Assembly: GCA_013416485.1 (NCBI GenBank)
Contig: JACCEO010000001.1
Coordinates: 264,891-328,890, forward strand
DNA length: 64,000 nucleotides
Reading direction: 5' to 3'
DNA from: Alcaligenaceae bacterium
GTDB taxonomy: Bacteria; Pseudomonadota; Gammaproteobacteria; Burkholderiales; Burkholderiaceae_B
Numbering within the stretch: position 1 is the first letter of the stretch; every line of letters begins with the position of its first letter. A program made the position numbers and the translations under genes. Shown here in pieces: positions 1 to 8,940 of the stretch. The notes beneath the pieces were generated by a model that had not been told where the DNA came from, ran no database searches, and saw nothing but the letters and a program-made list of their open reading frames with translations.

Positions 1-1
1 G

Positions 2-1417
2 GAAGCAGAAATTTTCGTGATCTACAGTCGTGAAGCGGCCCTCCAGGAAATCCCAAATCTTACGCTTAACGCCAATACGGAAATTGTCATTACTCGTAAC
101 TCAGATGTGATTGCTGAACTGGATAACATCGAGGAAATTATCGTCAACACCATGAACGTGACCTCACCTGGAGGAGCAGGTGGCGGGGTCAGTGGTAATG
201 ATTTTATTCAAGTTGTTGGTGACTTTACTAACACTAGCCTGCACTTCAGTACCATCACCATAGATGGTAGTACGGGTGATGATACGGTGGATATCAGTAG
301 TTTGCTGTCGAAACATCGTATCGTGTTCCGCAGTAACGGCGGTGAAGACACCATCATTGGCACCTTGCGCCCACAAGACACCATTGTGCTTCCCGAAGGC
401 ATGACGCAAGAAGGCAGTACAGTGACTCGCAACAATGGTTGGACCACCATACGCAGTGCTGGCCAAGCCGTCGCGTTTGTCAGCGTCGGTATGCCAACCA
501 TAGAGCTGGCCAATGGGGAAAGTCTGCAGATCAGTGCTACAGATACAGGTGCCGAAGATACCGATACCACTACGGGTAATGGTGGTAATGGTAACAACGC
601 TCCAGGGCTTGGCGAAGGCAGCAATGACCAAGACCCGGTTGACAATAACGCAGGCGGTGGCGGCACCGAGGGTGGTACTGGTGGGGTTAACACGCCGAAT
701 CCGGTGACAGAGGGAGCTGATGGGTGTCCGGGCGAGGCTAACGAAAATGCGGGTGCCAACCCTGAAGGAGTCGTCCTGAATGGTGGCGCTGGTCAGGATA
801 CCTTGACGGGCAAGAACGGCGACGACACGATCAATGGTGGCTCTAATGACGATGTCCTTACTGGCGGGTCGGGCGATGATATCTTGCGCGGCGGCTCGGG
901 TGACGATATCTTGCATGGTGGCACCGGTGATGACACCTTAGAAGGGGGCTCTGGCGACGACGTTCTGTACGGTGGCACAGGTGACGACAAACTGTTTGGG
1001 GGTTCCGGTGATGACAAACTGTCAGGCGGTTCCGGTGATGATGTACTTAACGGTGGTTCGGGCGATGACGTGCTGTTTGGTGGCTCGGGCGCAGATATCC
1101 TGACTGGCGGTACTGGTGACGATATCTTCGTGTTTGGCGGTGGCGACCTAATCACTGACTTTAGCTTTGGTGAGGACAAAATCGACTTACGTGACCTGGG
1201 CGTCACAGCAGGTAATTTCGGCTCTATGGTGTCTATGTCGACATCAGGTGACGATATCTTGCTGATGATAAGCGGGAAAAGCATGCGGGTTGCCGATGTG
1301 GATATTGACACAATGGGTGTCAACTCCTTCATGTTGGCCCAGATGGATGCCAACGGAAATGCCGTGTCAGCAGGACCAGACGGTGCTACCTACATGGATG
1401 AGTATTTTATGATGTAA
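2..1417 (+). CDS. RTX-type calcium-binding repeat protein, 3' part (5' end outside window)
   Basis: The frame is open to the first base of the window, so the true start lies upstream. The visible part has an N-terminal region of about 250 residues without repeats and a Gly/Asn-rich linker. It then has about 13 tandem nonapeptides of the GGSGDDxLx type, the parallel beta-roll that binds calcium outside the cell. A C-terminal segment of about 90 residues ends in DEYFMM, and the type I secretion signal would sit in this part. The gene is followed by an export operon on the same strand, so it is very probably that exporter's substrate. Whether it is an adhesin, enzyme or S-layer-like protein cannot be told from the part seen. 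Confidence 0.85.
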   Translation, partial: EAEIFVIYSREAALQEIPNLTLNANTEIVITRNSDVIAELDNIEEIIVNTMNVTSPGGAGGGVSGNDFIQVVGDFTNTSLHFSTITIDGSTGDDTVDISSLLSKHRIVFRSNGGEDTIIGTLRPQDTIVLPEGMTQEGSTVTRNNGWTTIRSAGQAVAFVSVGMPTIELANGESLQISATDTGAEDTDTTTGNGGNGNNAPGLGEGSNDQDPVDNNAGGGGTEGGTGGVNTPNPVTEGADGCPGEANENAGANPEGVVLNGGAGQDTLTGKNGDDTINGGSNDDVLTGGSGDDILRGGSGDDILHGGTGDDTLEGGSGDDVLYGGTGDDKLFGGSGDDKLSGGSGDDVLNGGSGDDVLFGGSGADILTGGTGDDIFVFGGGDLITDFSFGEDKIDLRDLGVTAGNFGSMVSMSTSGDDILLMISGKSMRVADVDIDTMGVNSFMLAQMDANGNAVSAGPDGATYMDEYFMM

Positions 1418-1420
1418 AGG

Positions 1421-1456
1421 CGGTAAGCGGGTCGGGGTAACCCGGCCTGCTTACCG
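1421..1456 (+). terminator. hairpin between the RTX gene and its export genes
   Basis: An imperfect stem of about 15 bp (GGTAAGC...GCTTACC with two mismatches) starts a few bases after the RTX stop codon. There is no T run after it. It could work as a partial terminator or as a 3' mRNA stabiliser, so that the abundant substrate is made in excess of the exporter. This role is inferred. Confidence 0.5.
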
Positions 1457-1485
1457 TTGTAGCGTACGGATATCCAGGAGGGCCT

Positions 1486-2931
1486 ATGGTAAGTAGTAAA
1501 TCCAGGGCGACGCCGTTTAGTTTCCTGGTCAGCGTAGTAGCGCTTGGCTTGGTGTGTGGCAGTAGTTGGGCGCAAGACGCCCTGCCTGGTCAGGCAAGTT
1601 TTCCCTTGGCTAAGTCTCTTGGCCAAAGCCAGGTCATTGATCTATCTACCGCCTGGCGCCGTGCTTTGAACTATGACTATCGCTATCAGGCGGCCATTAG
1701 CGAGCAAGCTGCTGCCCAGACCGAATACGCACAGGGACGTGCAGGGCTATTGCCCAACATACAAGCGGGGTATGTGCGTAGCAAGGTCACAGGTAATTCG
1801 CACGAGCCAGATGCTCTAGGGCAGGTGATAGGCCTAGAGCTGGACTATGACTCCTCGCATGGGTATGTGCAGTTGCAACAACCCTTGATCAATTACGGTC
1901 GCTATGCCAACTATAAGCGTGGCATAGCACGGTCTGAACAAGGCAGTGCTGTGCTTGCCATCAAGCACCAAGAAGCTGGAGTGCGTTTGGCCACAGCCTA
2001 CTTCAACGTGTTGCTGGCATACGATCACTTGGCCTTGAAACGGGCTCTTGCGGCTTCCCTCCAAGAGCGGGCAGCCATCTTTCAAGCTCATTTCCTGCAG
2101 TTTGAAGGGACACGCACCGAGGCGCAAGAAACTCTGGCCAGATTGGCTGTCGCCCGTGCGGAGGTCATCCAGGTGATGGACGACCTGGTGGTGGCGGTAC
2201 GCGAGCTTAGTGCCTTAATGGGGGCGACACCTGTACGCATGGCAGCACTGCAAGATGAGTTTCCTGTGCTGGCGTTAACACCCAGCAGTCTGGGTGAGTG
2301 GTTAGACAGAGCGCGGGTGGGCAGTGTGCAGGTATTGTCATCGCGCCAAGCATTGTTAGTGGCAGATGCCGAGGTCGATAACGCGGCCAGTGAATATCTG
2401 CCTTATATGGATCTGGTGGCAACTTATAACAAGTCGGATAGTGAAAACCTGTCTGCATTAAGCCAACGTTCGAATTCTTTTGTGATTGGTATACAGGTCA
2501 GTATTCCTTTGTTCGCAGGTGGTTATACCAGGGCTAACGTGGCTAGGGCTCGCTTGGATCGCATGCGTTTGCAGTACCAGCTGAATGCTGCCATAGAAAA
2601 AAACCAGGCTGAAGTCACGCGGCAATTTACCGAAGTGTCGGGCGGTGCCGCACGTATAGAAGCGTTGCAAACCGCTGCCAGCTCGGCACGAGCTAGTCTG
2701 GATGCGGCCAACTTAGGTTTTTCAGTGGGTGAAGTCGGAAATTTAGACGTGTTAAGGGTGCAAGACACCTTGTACCAAGCCAGATATGAACTGCTCAAAG
2801 CGCGCTTGGAGTATTTGCTGGCGCGTTTAAAGCTGGCAGCGGCAGTGGGTACCTTAAACGGTAGCCACTTTGACACGATCAACGACGCCTATTTAGGGCG
2901 AATCATTTCTGTAGTTAGCGACAATAGGTGA
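1486..2931 (+). CDS. TolC-family outer-membrane export protein (first copy)
   Basis: At 481 residues it has the length of the TolC/OMF family. A signal peptide (hydrophobic stretch near residues 12-29, ending around SSWAQ) leads into two repeated OEP domains rich in coiled-coil Ala/Leu/Gln/Arg, as expected for the periplasmic alpha-barrel. The protein should form the outer-membrane channel of the type I secretion system. It is preceded by AGGAGG about 6 bases before the ATG. It lies 4 bp before the ABC transporter gene. A second, only moderately similar TolC-like gene closes the same operon. Confidence 0.88.
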   Translation: MVSSKSRATPFSFLVSVVALGLVCGSSWAQDALPGQASFPLAKSLGQSQVIDLSTAWRRALNYDYRYQAAISEQAAAQTEYAQGRAGLLPNIQAGYVRSKVTGNSHEPDALGQVIGLELDYDSSHGYVQLQQPLINYGRYANYKRGIARSEQGSAVLAIKHQEAGVRLATAYFNVLLAYDHLALKRALAASLQERAAIFQAHFLQFEGTRTEAQETLARLAVARAEVIQVMDDLVVAVRELSALMGATPVRMAALQDEFPVLALTPSSLGEWLDRARVGSVQVLSSRQALLVADAEVDNAASEYLPYMDLVATYNKSDSENLSALSQRSNSFVIGIQVSIPLFAGGYTRANVARARLDRMRLQYQLNAAIEKNQAEVTRQFTEVSGGAARIEALQTAASSARASLDAANLGFSVGEVGNLDVLRVQDTLYQARYELLKARLEYLLARLKLAAAVGTLNGSHFDTINDAYLGRIISVVSDNR

Positions 2932-2935
2932 CATC

Positions 2936-4678
2936 ATGAAATCATCACCACGTACGGAATTAGGTGAAGCTCTACACGGTTTTCGTAAGACGTTTTACAG
3001 CCTGGCAGCCTTTAGTTGTGTCATTAATTTTTTGGCCCTGACACCTGCGCTGTATATGTTGCAGGTCTACGACCGTGTTCTGGCCAGTGGCAGCGAGCTA
3101 ACCTTGCTGATGCTCACCTTATTGGTGTTGGGTCTGTATCTGTTGTCGGGACTGCTGGAGTTTGCGCGATCCTCCGTGCTGATACGAGTAGGGAATCGTT
3201 TTGACATGATGCTTAATACCCGTGTCTTTAGCGCTGCCTTTGAGCGTAATTTGATAGGTGCTAGTGGCAACCCAGCGCAAGCGATGCACGACTTGGGCAA
3301 TATACGTAAATTCCTTGCGGGCAATGCCTTATTTGGGTTTTTTGATGCTCCCTGGACTCCCATCTATATCCTGGTCACCTATTTGGTTCATCCTTTACTA
3401 GGTTACCTGACCTTGGCCGGTTGCATCATATTGTTTGTGTTGGCCTACATCACCAATGTAGTGACTCAAAAGCCACTGGCCGAAGCCAATCGGGCGGCAA
3501 TTGCTGCAGGAACCTTTGCCAATAACCATCTGCGTAATGCCGAGGTCATAGAGTCTATGGGCATGCTGTCTGGCCTGCGTGCACGTTGGTCGGGGCATCA
3601 CACGCGTGGTTTGGCACAGCAAACCTTGGCTGCTGACCGCAATACTCGTATCAGTATGGTGACCCGGTTTGTACGGATATCGTTGCAGTCATTAAGTCTG
3701 GGAGCAGGGGCTTTACTGGTCATTGATGGCGTTATCAGTGCTGGGATGATGATTGCGTGCTCCATACTGATGGGTAGGGCTTTGGCTCCTGTTGAATTGG
3801 TTATTGGTACGTGGCGGCAATTGCTGTCGACGCGTGTAGCCTATGGCCGTTTGGACGAATTGTTGAAATCTGCACCAGCACGTGAGAACACCATGAGCCT
3901 GCCCGCACCCAAGGGGCAATTGACACTAGAGCAGGTATATGCGTCCGCCCCAGGTAGTGACGAGATGATACTTAAAGGTTTGGGCTTCAGTGTCAATCCT
4001 GGTGAGTGTGTGGGCATTGTTGGCCCGTCGGCATCCGGCAAGTCCACCTTGGCCAGGCTGCTGGTGGGTGTGTGGCCAGCCAGTAAAGGTGTCGTGCGCT
4101 TGGATGGTGCTGATATTTTCTTGTGGAATAAAGACGAGCTTGGTCCTTATCTGGGGTACTTGCCTCAAGACATTGAGCTCTTTGAAGGCACTATTGCCGA
4201 CAACATAGGCAGATTTGGTGCGCGTGACGATGAGAAGATTGTTCAAGCTGCGCAGCGTGCAGGTGTGCATGACATGATTTTGCACCTGCCCCAAGGGTAT
4301 GACACGCGTTTGGGTGTGAATGGCGCCTCACTGTCTGGCGGTCAAAAGCAGCGGGTGGCCTTGGCTAGGGCTATCTATGGGGATCCGGCCCTAGTGGTGT
4401 TGGACGAGCCCAACTCCAATCTAGATGATGTAGGCGAGGCGGCGTTGATCCAGACCATGACCGATCTGAAGCAACGTGGTGCTACGGTCATTGTGGTGAC
4501 GCATCGTATGAATTTGCTACGTACGGTTGATAAGTTATTGGTCTTGCGCGAAGGGACTATGGTTGCCTATGGTCCTCGTGAAGAGGTGCTTAACGCCTTA
4601 CGTGAGCACCAGGTACAAGCGGCAGCCACTGCGACTGCGACCGTCGCTCCCCCTTTACATGTTGTGGCAAGTGCGTAG
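2936..4678 (+). CDS. type I secretion ABC transporter, permease fused to ATPase (PrtD-like)
   Basis: The 580-residue protein has an N-terminal membrane domain (hydrophobic segments near residues 20-60, 125-175 and 250-280) and a C-terminal nucleotide-binding domain. The latter shows Walker A (GPSASGKST), the signature LSGGQKQR and Walker B (LVVLDEP), followed by the THR switch histidine. It lacks an N-terminal C39 peptidase domain, as in PrtD/AprD exporters of RTX proteins, which leave a C-terminal signal uncleaved. It would act in the inner membrane to drive export of the upstream RTX protein. The C-terminal tail is rich in Ala and Thr and is probably disordered. Confidence 0.93.
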   Translation: MKSSPRTELGEALHGFRKTFYSLAAFSCVINFLALTPALYMLQVYDRVLASGSELTLLMLTLLVLGLYLLSGLLEFARSSVLIRVGNRFDMMLNTRVFSAAFERNLIGASGNPAQAMHDLGNIRKFLAGNALFGFFDAPWTPIYILVTYLVHPLLGYLTLAGCIILFVLAYITNVVTQKPLAEANRAAIAAGTFANNHLRNAEVIESMGMLSGLRARWSGHHTRGLAQQTLAADRNTRISMVTRFVRISLQSLSLGAGALLVIDGVISAGMMIACSILMGRALAPVELVIGTWRQLLSTRVAYGRLDELLKSAPARENTMSLPAPKGQLTLEQVYASAPGSDEMILKGLGFSVNPGECVGIVGPSASGKSTLARLLVGVWPASKGVVRLDGADIFLWNKDELGPYLGYLPQDIELFEGTIADNIGRFGARDDEKIVQAAQRAGVHDMILHLPQGYDTRLGVNGASLSGGQKQRVALARAIYGDPALVVLDEPNSNLDDVGEAALIQTMTDLKQRGATVIVVTHRMNLLRTVDKLLVLREGTMVAYGPREEVLNALREHQVQAAATATATVAPPLHVVASA

Positions 4679-4687
4679 AGGTCTATC

Positions 4688-6028
4688 ATGAAAAATATCA
4701 AGTCAATGGATATGGATCCCAGCAACGCCCAAGTGGACGTTGATACGAATTCCTTAAGCCCCTTACGCTGGGGGCTGGCGGTACTGGTGCTGGGCTTTGG
4801 CGGCTTTGCTTATTGGGCAGCCTATGCACCTCTGGATGCGGGGATTCCCGCTGACGCCACGGTGCATGTAGCAGGGAAGCGAAAAACGATACAGCACTTG
4901 GAAGGTGGCACCATAGAGGAAATACGGGTCAGCGAGGGGGATAAGGTCGTAGCAGATCAGATCTTGGTGCGTTTGAATCGTACACGAGCCTTGGCCGAGC
5001 AAGGTGTAATCAGCTCACAGTACATTACCGCTAAGGCGATAGAGGCGCGTTTATTGGCTGAGCGAGATGGTTTGGTAACTATCGAAAATGACCCTGAGCT
5101 GGTGGCACGTTTCCAGGATGACAGGCGTTTTATTGATGCCACGCGTGCCCAGGCGCGTTTGTTCCAGACCCGACGTGATGCCTTGCATGGTGAAATTGAA
5201 ATTTTGCGTGAAAACCAAAATGGTGCAGAAATTGGGCTAGATGGTTTGACCCAGGTACATGCTAATCGTAAAGCGCAGTTGGGTTTTATTTATCGTGAGT
5301 TGACCGGGGTGCGCCAGCTTGCTCAAGAAGGGTATGTCCCTCGTAACCGTCTGCTTGCACTAGAGCGCGATGCGTCACATTTAAAAGCCGCCTTATCCAG
5401 TGATTTGGTCGAGACTGGGCGTGCGCGTAATCAAATTTCCGAATTGAAATTGCGTATCTTGCAACGTACGCAAGACTATCAAAAAGAAGTGCAGTCACAG
5501 CTATCAGATGTTAGCAAAGAGGCTTCTGCCCTGGCAGATCGTTTGGCCGCTTTGGATTACACCGTGCGTGAAACTGAAATTCGTGCCCCTACGGATGGCT
5601 ACGTACAGAATCTGAAAGTACACACGGTAGGCGGGGTGATTGGTCCAGACACTATCTTGATGGAGCTGGTGCCTAATAATAATGACTTTGTTGTGCATGC
5701 GCAGGTCCCGGTTCAGGCTATAGACAAAATGGCCCCAGGCCTGAATGTGGAAATTACCTTTCCGGCGTTCAATCACGCTAGTACACCGAATATTCCTGGC
5801 AAGGTCCTGACTGTGTCGGCCGACCGGATGACTGACCCTGACTCAAAAATGCCGTATTACTTGGCACAAGTACAGATTACCCCCGAAGGCATACCCATGC
5901 TGGGCAGTAATGTAATACGTCCCGGCATGCCAGCTTCGGTATTGATTCGTACTGGCGAGCGCACCATGCTGAGCTACTTGCTAAAACCCTTTCTGGAAAG
6001 GCTGGATAAGTCCTTCAAGGAGCAATAA
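4688..6028 (+). CDS. HlyD-family periplasmic adaptor (membrane fusion protein) of type I secretion
   Basis: This 446-residue protein has a short cytosolic N-terminus, one membrane anchor near residues 28-48, a lipoyl-like half (HLEGGTIEEI), a long helical region and a second lipoyl half (IRAPTDGYVQNL) followed by a beta-barrel. This is the usual order for HlyD/PrtE. It should bridge the ABC transporter and the TolC-like channel. It starts 9 bp after the transporter stop and ends 1 bp before the next gene, so the genes form one operon. Confidence 0.92.
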   Translation: MKNIKSMDMDPSNAQVDVDTNSLSPLRWGLAVLVLGFGGFAYWAAYAPLDAGIPADATVHVAGKRKTIQHLEGGTIEEIRVSEGDKVVADQILVRLNRTRALAEQGVISSQYITAKAIEARLLAERDGLVTIENDPELVARFQDDRRFIDATRAQARLFQTRRDALHGEIEILRENQNGAEIGLDGLTQVHANRKAQLGFIYRELTGVRQLAQEGYVPRNRLLALERDASHLKAALSSDLVETGRARNQISELKLRILQRTQDYQKEVQSQLSDVSKEASALADRLAALDYTVRETEIRAPTDGYVQNLKVHTVGGVIGPDTILMELVPNNNDFVVHAQVPVQAIDKMAPGLNVEITFPAFNHASTPNIPGKVLTVSADRMTDPDSKMPYYLAQVQITPEGIPMLGSNVIRPGMPASVLIRTGERTMLSYLLKPFLERLDKSFKEQ

Positions 6029-6029
6029 C

Positions 6030-7400
6030 ATGAAATCAGCCCAGCGGTTTACAAGCGCATTTTTCTTGTTGTTTGTTGCCTGTGCGATGGTGCCATTAAA
6101 GGTACATGCTTTGACCTTGTCACAAGCGTGGCGCTTGGCTTTGGAAAATGATGCCAGCTATCACGCGGCGATTAGTGAGCGTAAAGCTGGCGAAACTAAC
6201 CGAGCCATAGGTAGGTCAGCCTTATTGCCGCAAATTAATGCGTCTTTGGGTAGAAGCAAAGTGCGTGGCACGCTAGAACTACCTGGCCCATGTGGGCTGC
6301 ATTGCAATGACCTGGACTACACCAGTCGTGTCGACGAAATTAAGTTAAATCAGGTGGTGTTCAACTGGAGTCGTCTTGCTGAGTACCGACAAGGCCACGC
6401 TCGTGCAGACCAAAGCCTAGCCGTTTTTGATGTCAAAGCGACGGATATGTCGGTACGATTAATTAATCGTTATTTTCAGACCTTGCTGTCTTACGAGAAC
6501 GTGGTGCTGGCCAAAAGTCGTCTTAAAGCCAATGAAAAACAAATCATAGCGGCACAGCGGCGTTATGGTGATGGCGAGGGCACTATTATCGATGTCAAAG
6601 AATCTAAGTCCAGACGCGATCTGTCGCGTGCAGACCTGATTGCGGCTGAAGATAGGTTGTTCGTTGCGCAGCGCGAGCTCCAGGAAATGGTGGGTAATCC
6701 CCCGCAGCGTATCACTACCCTGAAACGTGGTTTTCAACCGCAACCGCTTAACGTGCCCGACCAGCTTGATTGGCAGACTAAAGCCCGTACGGATAATGCT
6801 GAAATACGTTCGGCTCAATATGGCGTGCAAATCTCTGACTATGAAATAGATCGTGCCTTTGGTGGTCACCTACCCACGGTTGATCTTATTGCTGCACGCC
6901 GTAAAGTGGAGGGTGAAACCATTTCTACCCGTTTGCAAAGTAGTACGGTAAGTTCCTACGGTGTCCAGGTCGCCATCCCTATTTTTTCTGGTGGGTTGAC
7001 CAGCGCACAAGTTAGTCAGGCACGACACAATAAAGACCGTGCAACCTTGGAACTGGCTGCTGTGCAAGAAGACATCGCGGTACAAGTAACGCGTCAGTAT
7101 CAGGCTGTGGTTAGCGGTGTGCGGCGTATTGCCGCTCTAGAAGATGCTGTAGATTCTACTGCTGCTGCTTTGCATGCCATTGATATGGGGTATCAGGCAG
7201 GTACCCGCACCATCATAGATATCCTGGATGCCGAGGACCAGCTATACCAATCAAAATTGGATCTGACCCAGGCGCGCCTGGAGTACGTACTGGCGCGTTT
7301 GACCCTGTATGCCGCTGCGGATAGCTTAGATGCGGCAGCTATCGATGCTATCGATCAGACCTATTTTGGTCCAGAGCAGGTGGTGCTATCAGGGCCTTAA
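6030..7400 (+). CDS. TolC-family outer-membrane export protein (second copy)
   Basis: The 456-residue protein has a signal peptide ending near VHALT and two OEP repeats (starts LSQAWRLALENDASYHAA; later SSYGVQVAIPIFSGG). It is a paralogue of the TolC-like protein at the head of the export genes but clearly diverged, with an insertion CGLHC absent from the first. Type I operons normally carry one such gene or borrow a distant TolC, so two in one operon is unusual. It is the last gene of the operon and faces a convergent gene. Confidence 0.88.
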   Translation: MKSAQRFTSAFFLLFVACAMVPLKVHALTLSQAWRLALENDASYHAAISERKAGETNRAIGRSALLPQINASLGRSKVRGTLELPGPCGLHCNDLDYTSRVDEIKLNQVVFNWSRLAEYRQGHARADQSLAVFDVKATDMSVRLINRYFQTLLSYENVVLAKSRLKANEKQIIAAQRRYGDGEGTIIDVKESKSRRDLSRADLIAAEDRLFVAQRELQEMVGNPPQRITTLKRGFQPQPLNVPDQLDWQTKARTDNAEIRSAQYGVQISDYEIDRAFGGHLPTVDLIAARRKVEGETISTRLQSSTVSSYGVQVAIPIFSGGLTSAQVSQARHNKDRATLELAAVQEDIAVQVTRQYQAVVSGVRRIAALEDAVDSTAAALHAIDMGYQAGTRTIIDILDAEDQLYQSKLDLTQARLEYVLARLTLYAAADSLDAAAIDAIDQTYFGPEQVVLSGP

Positions 7401-7406
7401 GTTAGG

Positions 7407-7877
7407 TTAACGTCGCCTATATACTAACGATATCCGTGCAAAAGCAATTTCCAGGTCGCGGGTTCCTGCCTGGAAAACAATGGGACGACCACGCCCGGTA
7501 AAACACATTAAGCGCTTAGAAGCGAATAACGGTATGAACTTGGCGAATTGTATGTCGGACCACGCCACTTCACGGTGGGATATCCAGGTTTGCTGTATGC
7601 CAACGTGGGTGATGGTGGTAACCGATATTTGCATGTACCACGCCAATACCAGTAGTGCTAGATAGCACAGCAACATGCTGCCAGCCACAATTGGGCTGAT
7701 ATGTTGTCCACCAGGCCCCGATGCCGTAATGATGATTTGAACGCCTATGACGGCCAGCACTATCCAGGCAAGAATTTTAATGCGGCGTGGCCAAGCCAGA
7801 CCCTGCAACGGCAAGGGGCCTATCTCTTCTAGTAGTTGCGATTGTTCCGCCTCGCTGGGTTGTGTGTGCTTTGCCAA
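7407..7877 (-). CDS. hypothetical membrane protein with PH-like C-terminal part
   Basis: The 156-residue protein has a polar N-terminus, two hydrophobic segments (about residues 34-52 and 62-82) and a soluble tail with alternating beta-strand character (QISVTTITHVGIQQTW ... VAWSDIQFAKF). This resembles small bacterial membrane proteins with a PH/YdbT-like fold. I do not recognise a named family, and its role is unknown. It runs convergent to the secretion operon, with 6 bp between the stops, and lies just downstream of the HMG-CoA lyase gene on the same strand. Confidence 0.6.
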   Translation of the reverse strand: MAKHTQPSEAEQSQLLEEIGPLPLQGLAWPRRIKILAWIVLAVIGVQIIITASGPGGQHISPIVAGSMLLCYLALLVLAWYMQISVTTITHVGIQQTWISHREVAWSDIQFAKFIPLFASKRLMCFTGRGRPIVFQAGTRDLEIAFARISLVYRRR

Positions 7878-7912
7878 TATGGTCCTTTGTGCGCTGTATG
7901 TGGGTTAAGTGG

Positions 7913-8821
7913 TTAACCGGTTTTTTTGGCAGCTAGGGCGTTACCTGCGCGGCTGTTGGCTTTGCGCCCTAAGTGGGCAGATATCCATTGACCAGTGTCG
8001 ACTACGGCATCCAGGTCTATACCGGTATGTATGCCCATGCCGTGTAACAAGTACAGCACGTCTTCGGTGGCGACATTGCCTGTGGCGCCCTTGGCATAGG
8101 GGCAGCCGCCTAGACCAGCAACCGAGGTATGGAAAATAGCAATGCCGGCGTTCATGGCAGCCACAATGTTAGCCAATGCCTGACCGTAGGTGTCATGAAA
8201 ATGACCTGCCACACGGTTGGCCGGGATCTGGTCGGTAACCGCACGCATGACACTGCCTACTTGTAGTGCGGTGCCTACCCCTATGGTATCGGCGATGTCG
8301 AATTCGTCTACGCCCAGGGCCTGCATGCGTTGAACAACGTCGAGGACCGCAGCGATAGGTACATCACCTTGGTAGGGGCAGCCAAATGAACAACTGATAC
8401 TGGCGCGTAGCCGTAAGCCAGCGGCTTTGGCGGCCTGGGCTACAGGTTGAAAACGGTCTATGGATTCGGCAATCGAACAGTTAATGTTTTTTTGGGAAAA
8501 CGCTTCGCTGGCGGCGCCAAAAATAACGACTTCGTCTACGCCGGCGGCCAGGGCGGCTTCAAAGCCGCGCAGGTTAGGGGTCAAGGCAGAATACAGTGTG
8601 CCTGATTTGCGTTTGATGCCCGCCATGACATCGGCGCCATCGGCCATTTGTGGCACCCATTTTGGTGACACAAAGGACACGGCCTCTACATTGGGGAAGC
8701 CGGCATCACTAAGACGATTGACCAGTTCAATTTTAACCGCGGTAGGGACGAATTCTTTTTCGTTTTGTAGCCCGTCGCGTGGTGAAACTTCTACAATTTT
8801 TACATGTTCTGGTAGTGCCAT
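7913..8821 (-). CDS. mvaB: hydroxymethylglutaryl-CoA lyase
   Basis: At 302 residues it fits the HMG-CoA lyase family, which cleaves HMG-CoA to acetoacetate and acetyl-CoA at the end of leucine breakdown. It has the N-terminal VSPRDGLQNE motif, the metal-binding HFHDTYGQALAN segment and the catalytic-cysteine loop GLGGCPYAKGATGN. No other leucine catabolism genes are visible next to it. The start ATG is the first in frame, and 119 bp of gene-free sequence separate it from dprA. Confidence 0.93.
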   Translation of the reverse strand: MALPEHVKIVEVSPRDGLQNEKEFVPTAVKIELVNRLSDAGFPNVEAVSFVSPKWVPQMADGADVMAGIKRKSGTLYSALTPNLRGFEAALAAGVDEVVIFGAASEAFSQKNINCSIAESIDRFQPVAQAAKAAGLRLRASISCSFGCPYQGDVPIAAVLDVVQRMQALGVDEFDIADTIGVGTALQVGSVMRAVTDQIPANRVAGHFHDTYGQALANIVAAMNAGIAIFHTSVAGLGGCPYAKGATGNVATEDVLYLLHGMGIHTGIDLDAVVDTGQWISAHLGRKANSRAGNALAAKKTG

Positions 8822-8940
8822 GACATACGTCCTTGTTTAAGTGTCCTGCAATATGTGTCTATATATATGAGTGGTTAAGGTTAATCATAAAGCACATGAG
8901 GGGTCAGTAGCTATTTCCATGTCTATAGAAAATGCCAAGC

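Noticed and set aside
790..1140. Regular DNA repeats resembling a CRISPR array
   Set aside because: They encode in-frame RTX nonapeptides, with no constant repeat and variable spacer pattern.
793..1353. Long open frame on the minus strand through the RTX repeats (186 codons, Ser/Pro-rich)
   Set aside because: It is a mirror of the Gly-Asp repeat code on the other strand and has no ribosome site or family features.
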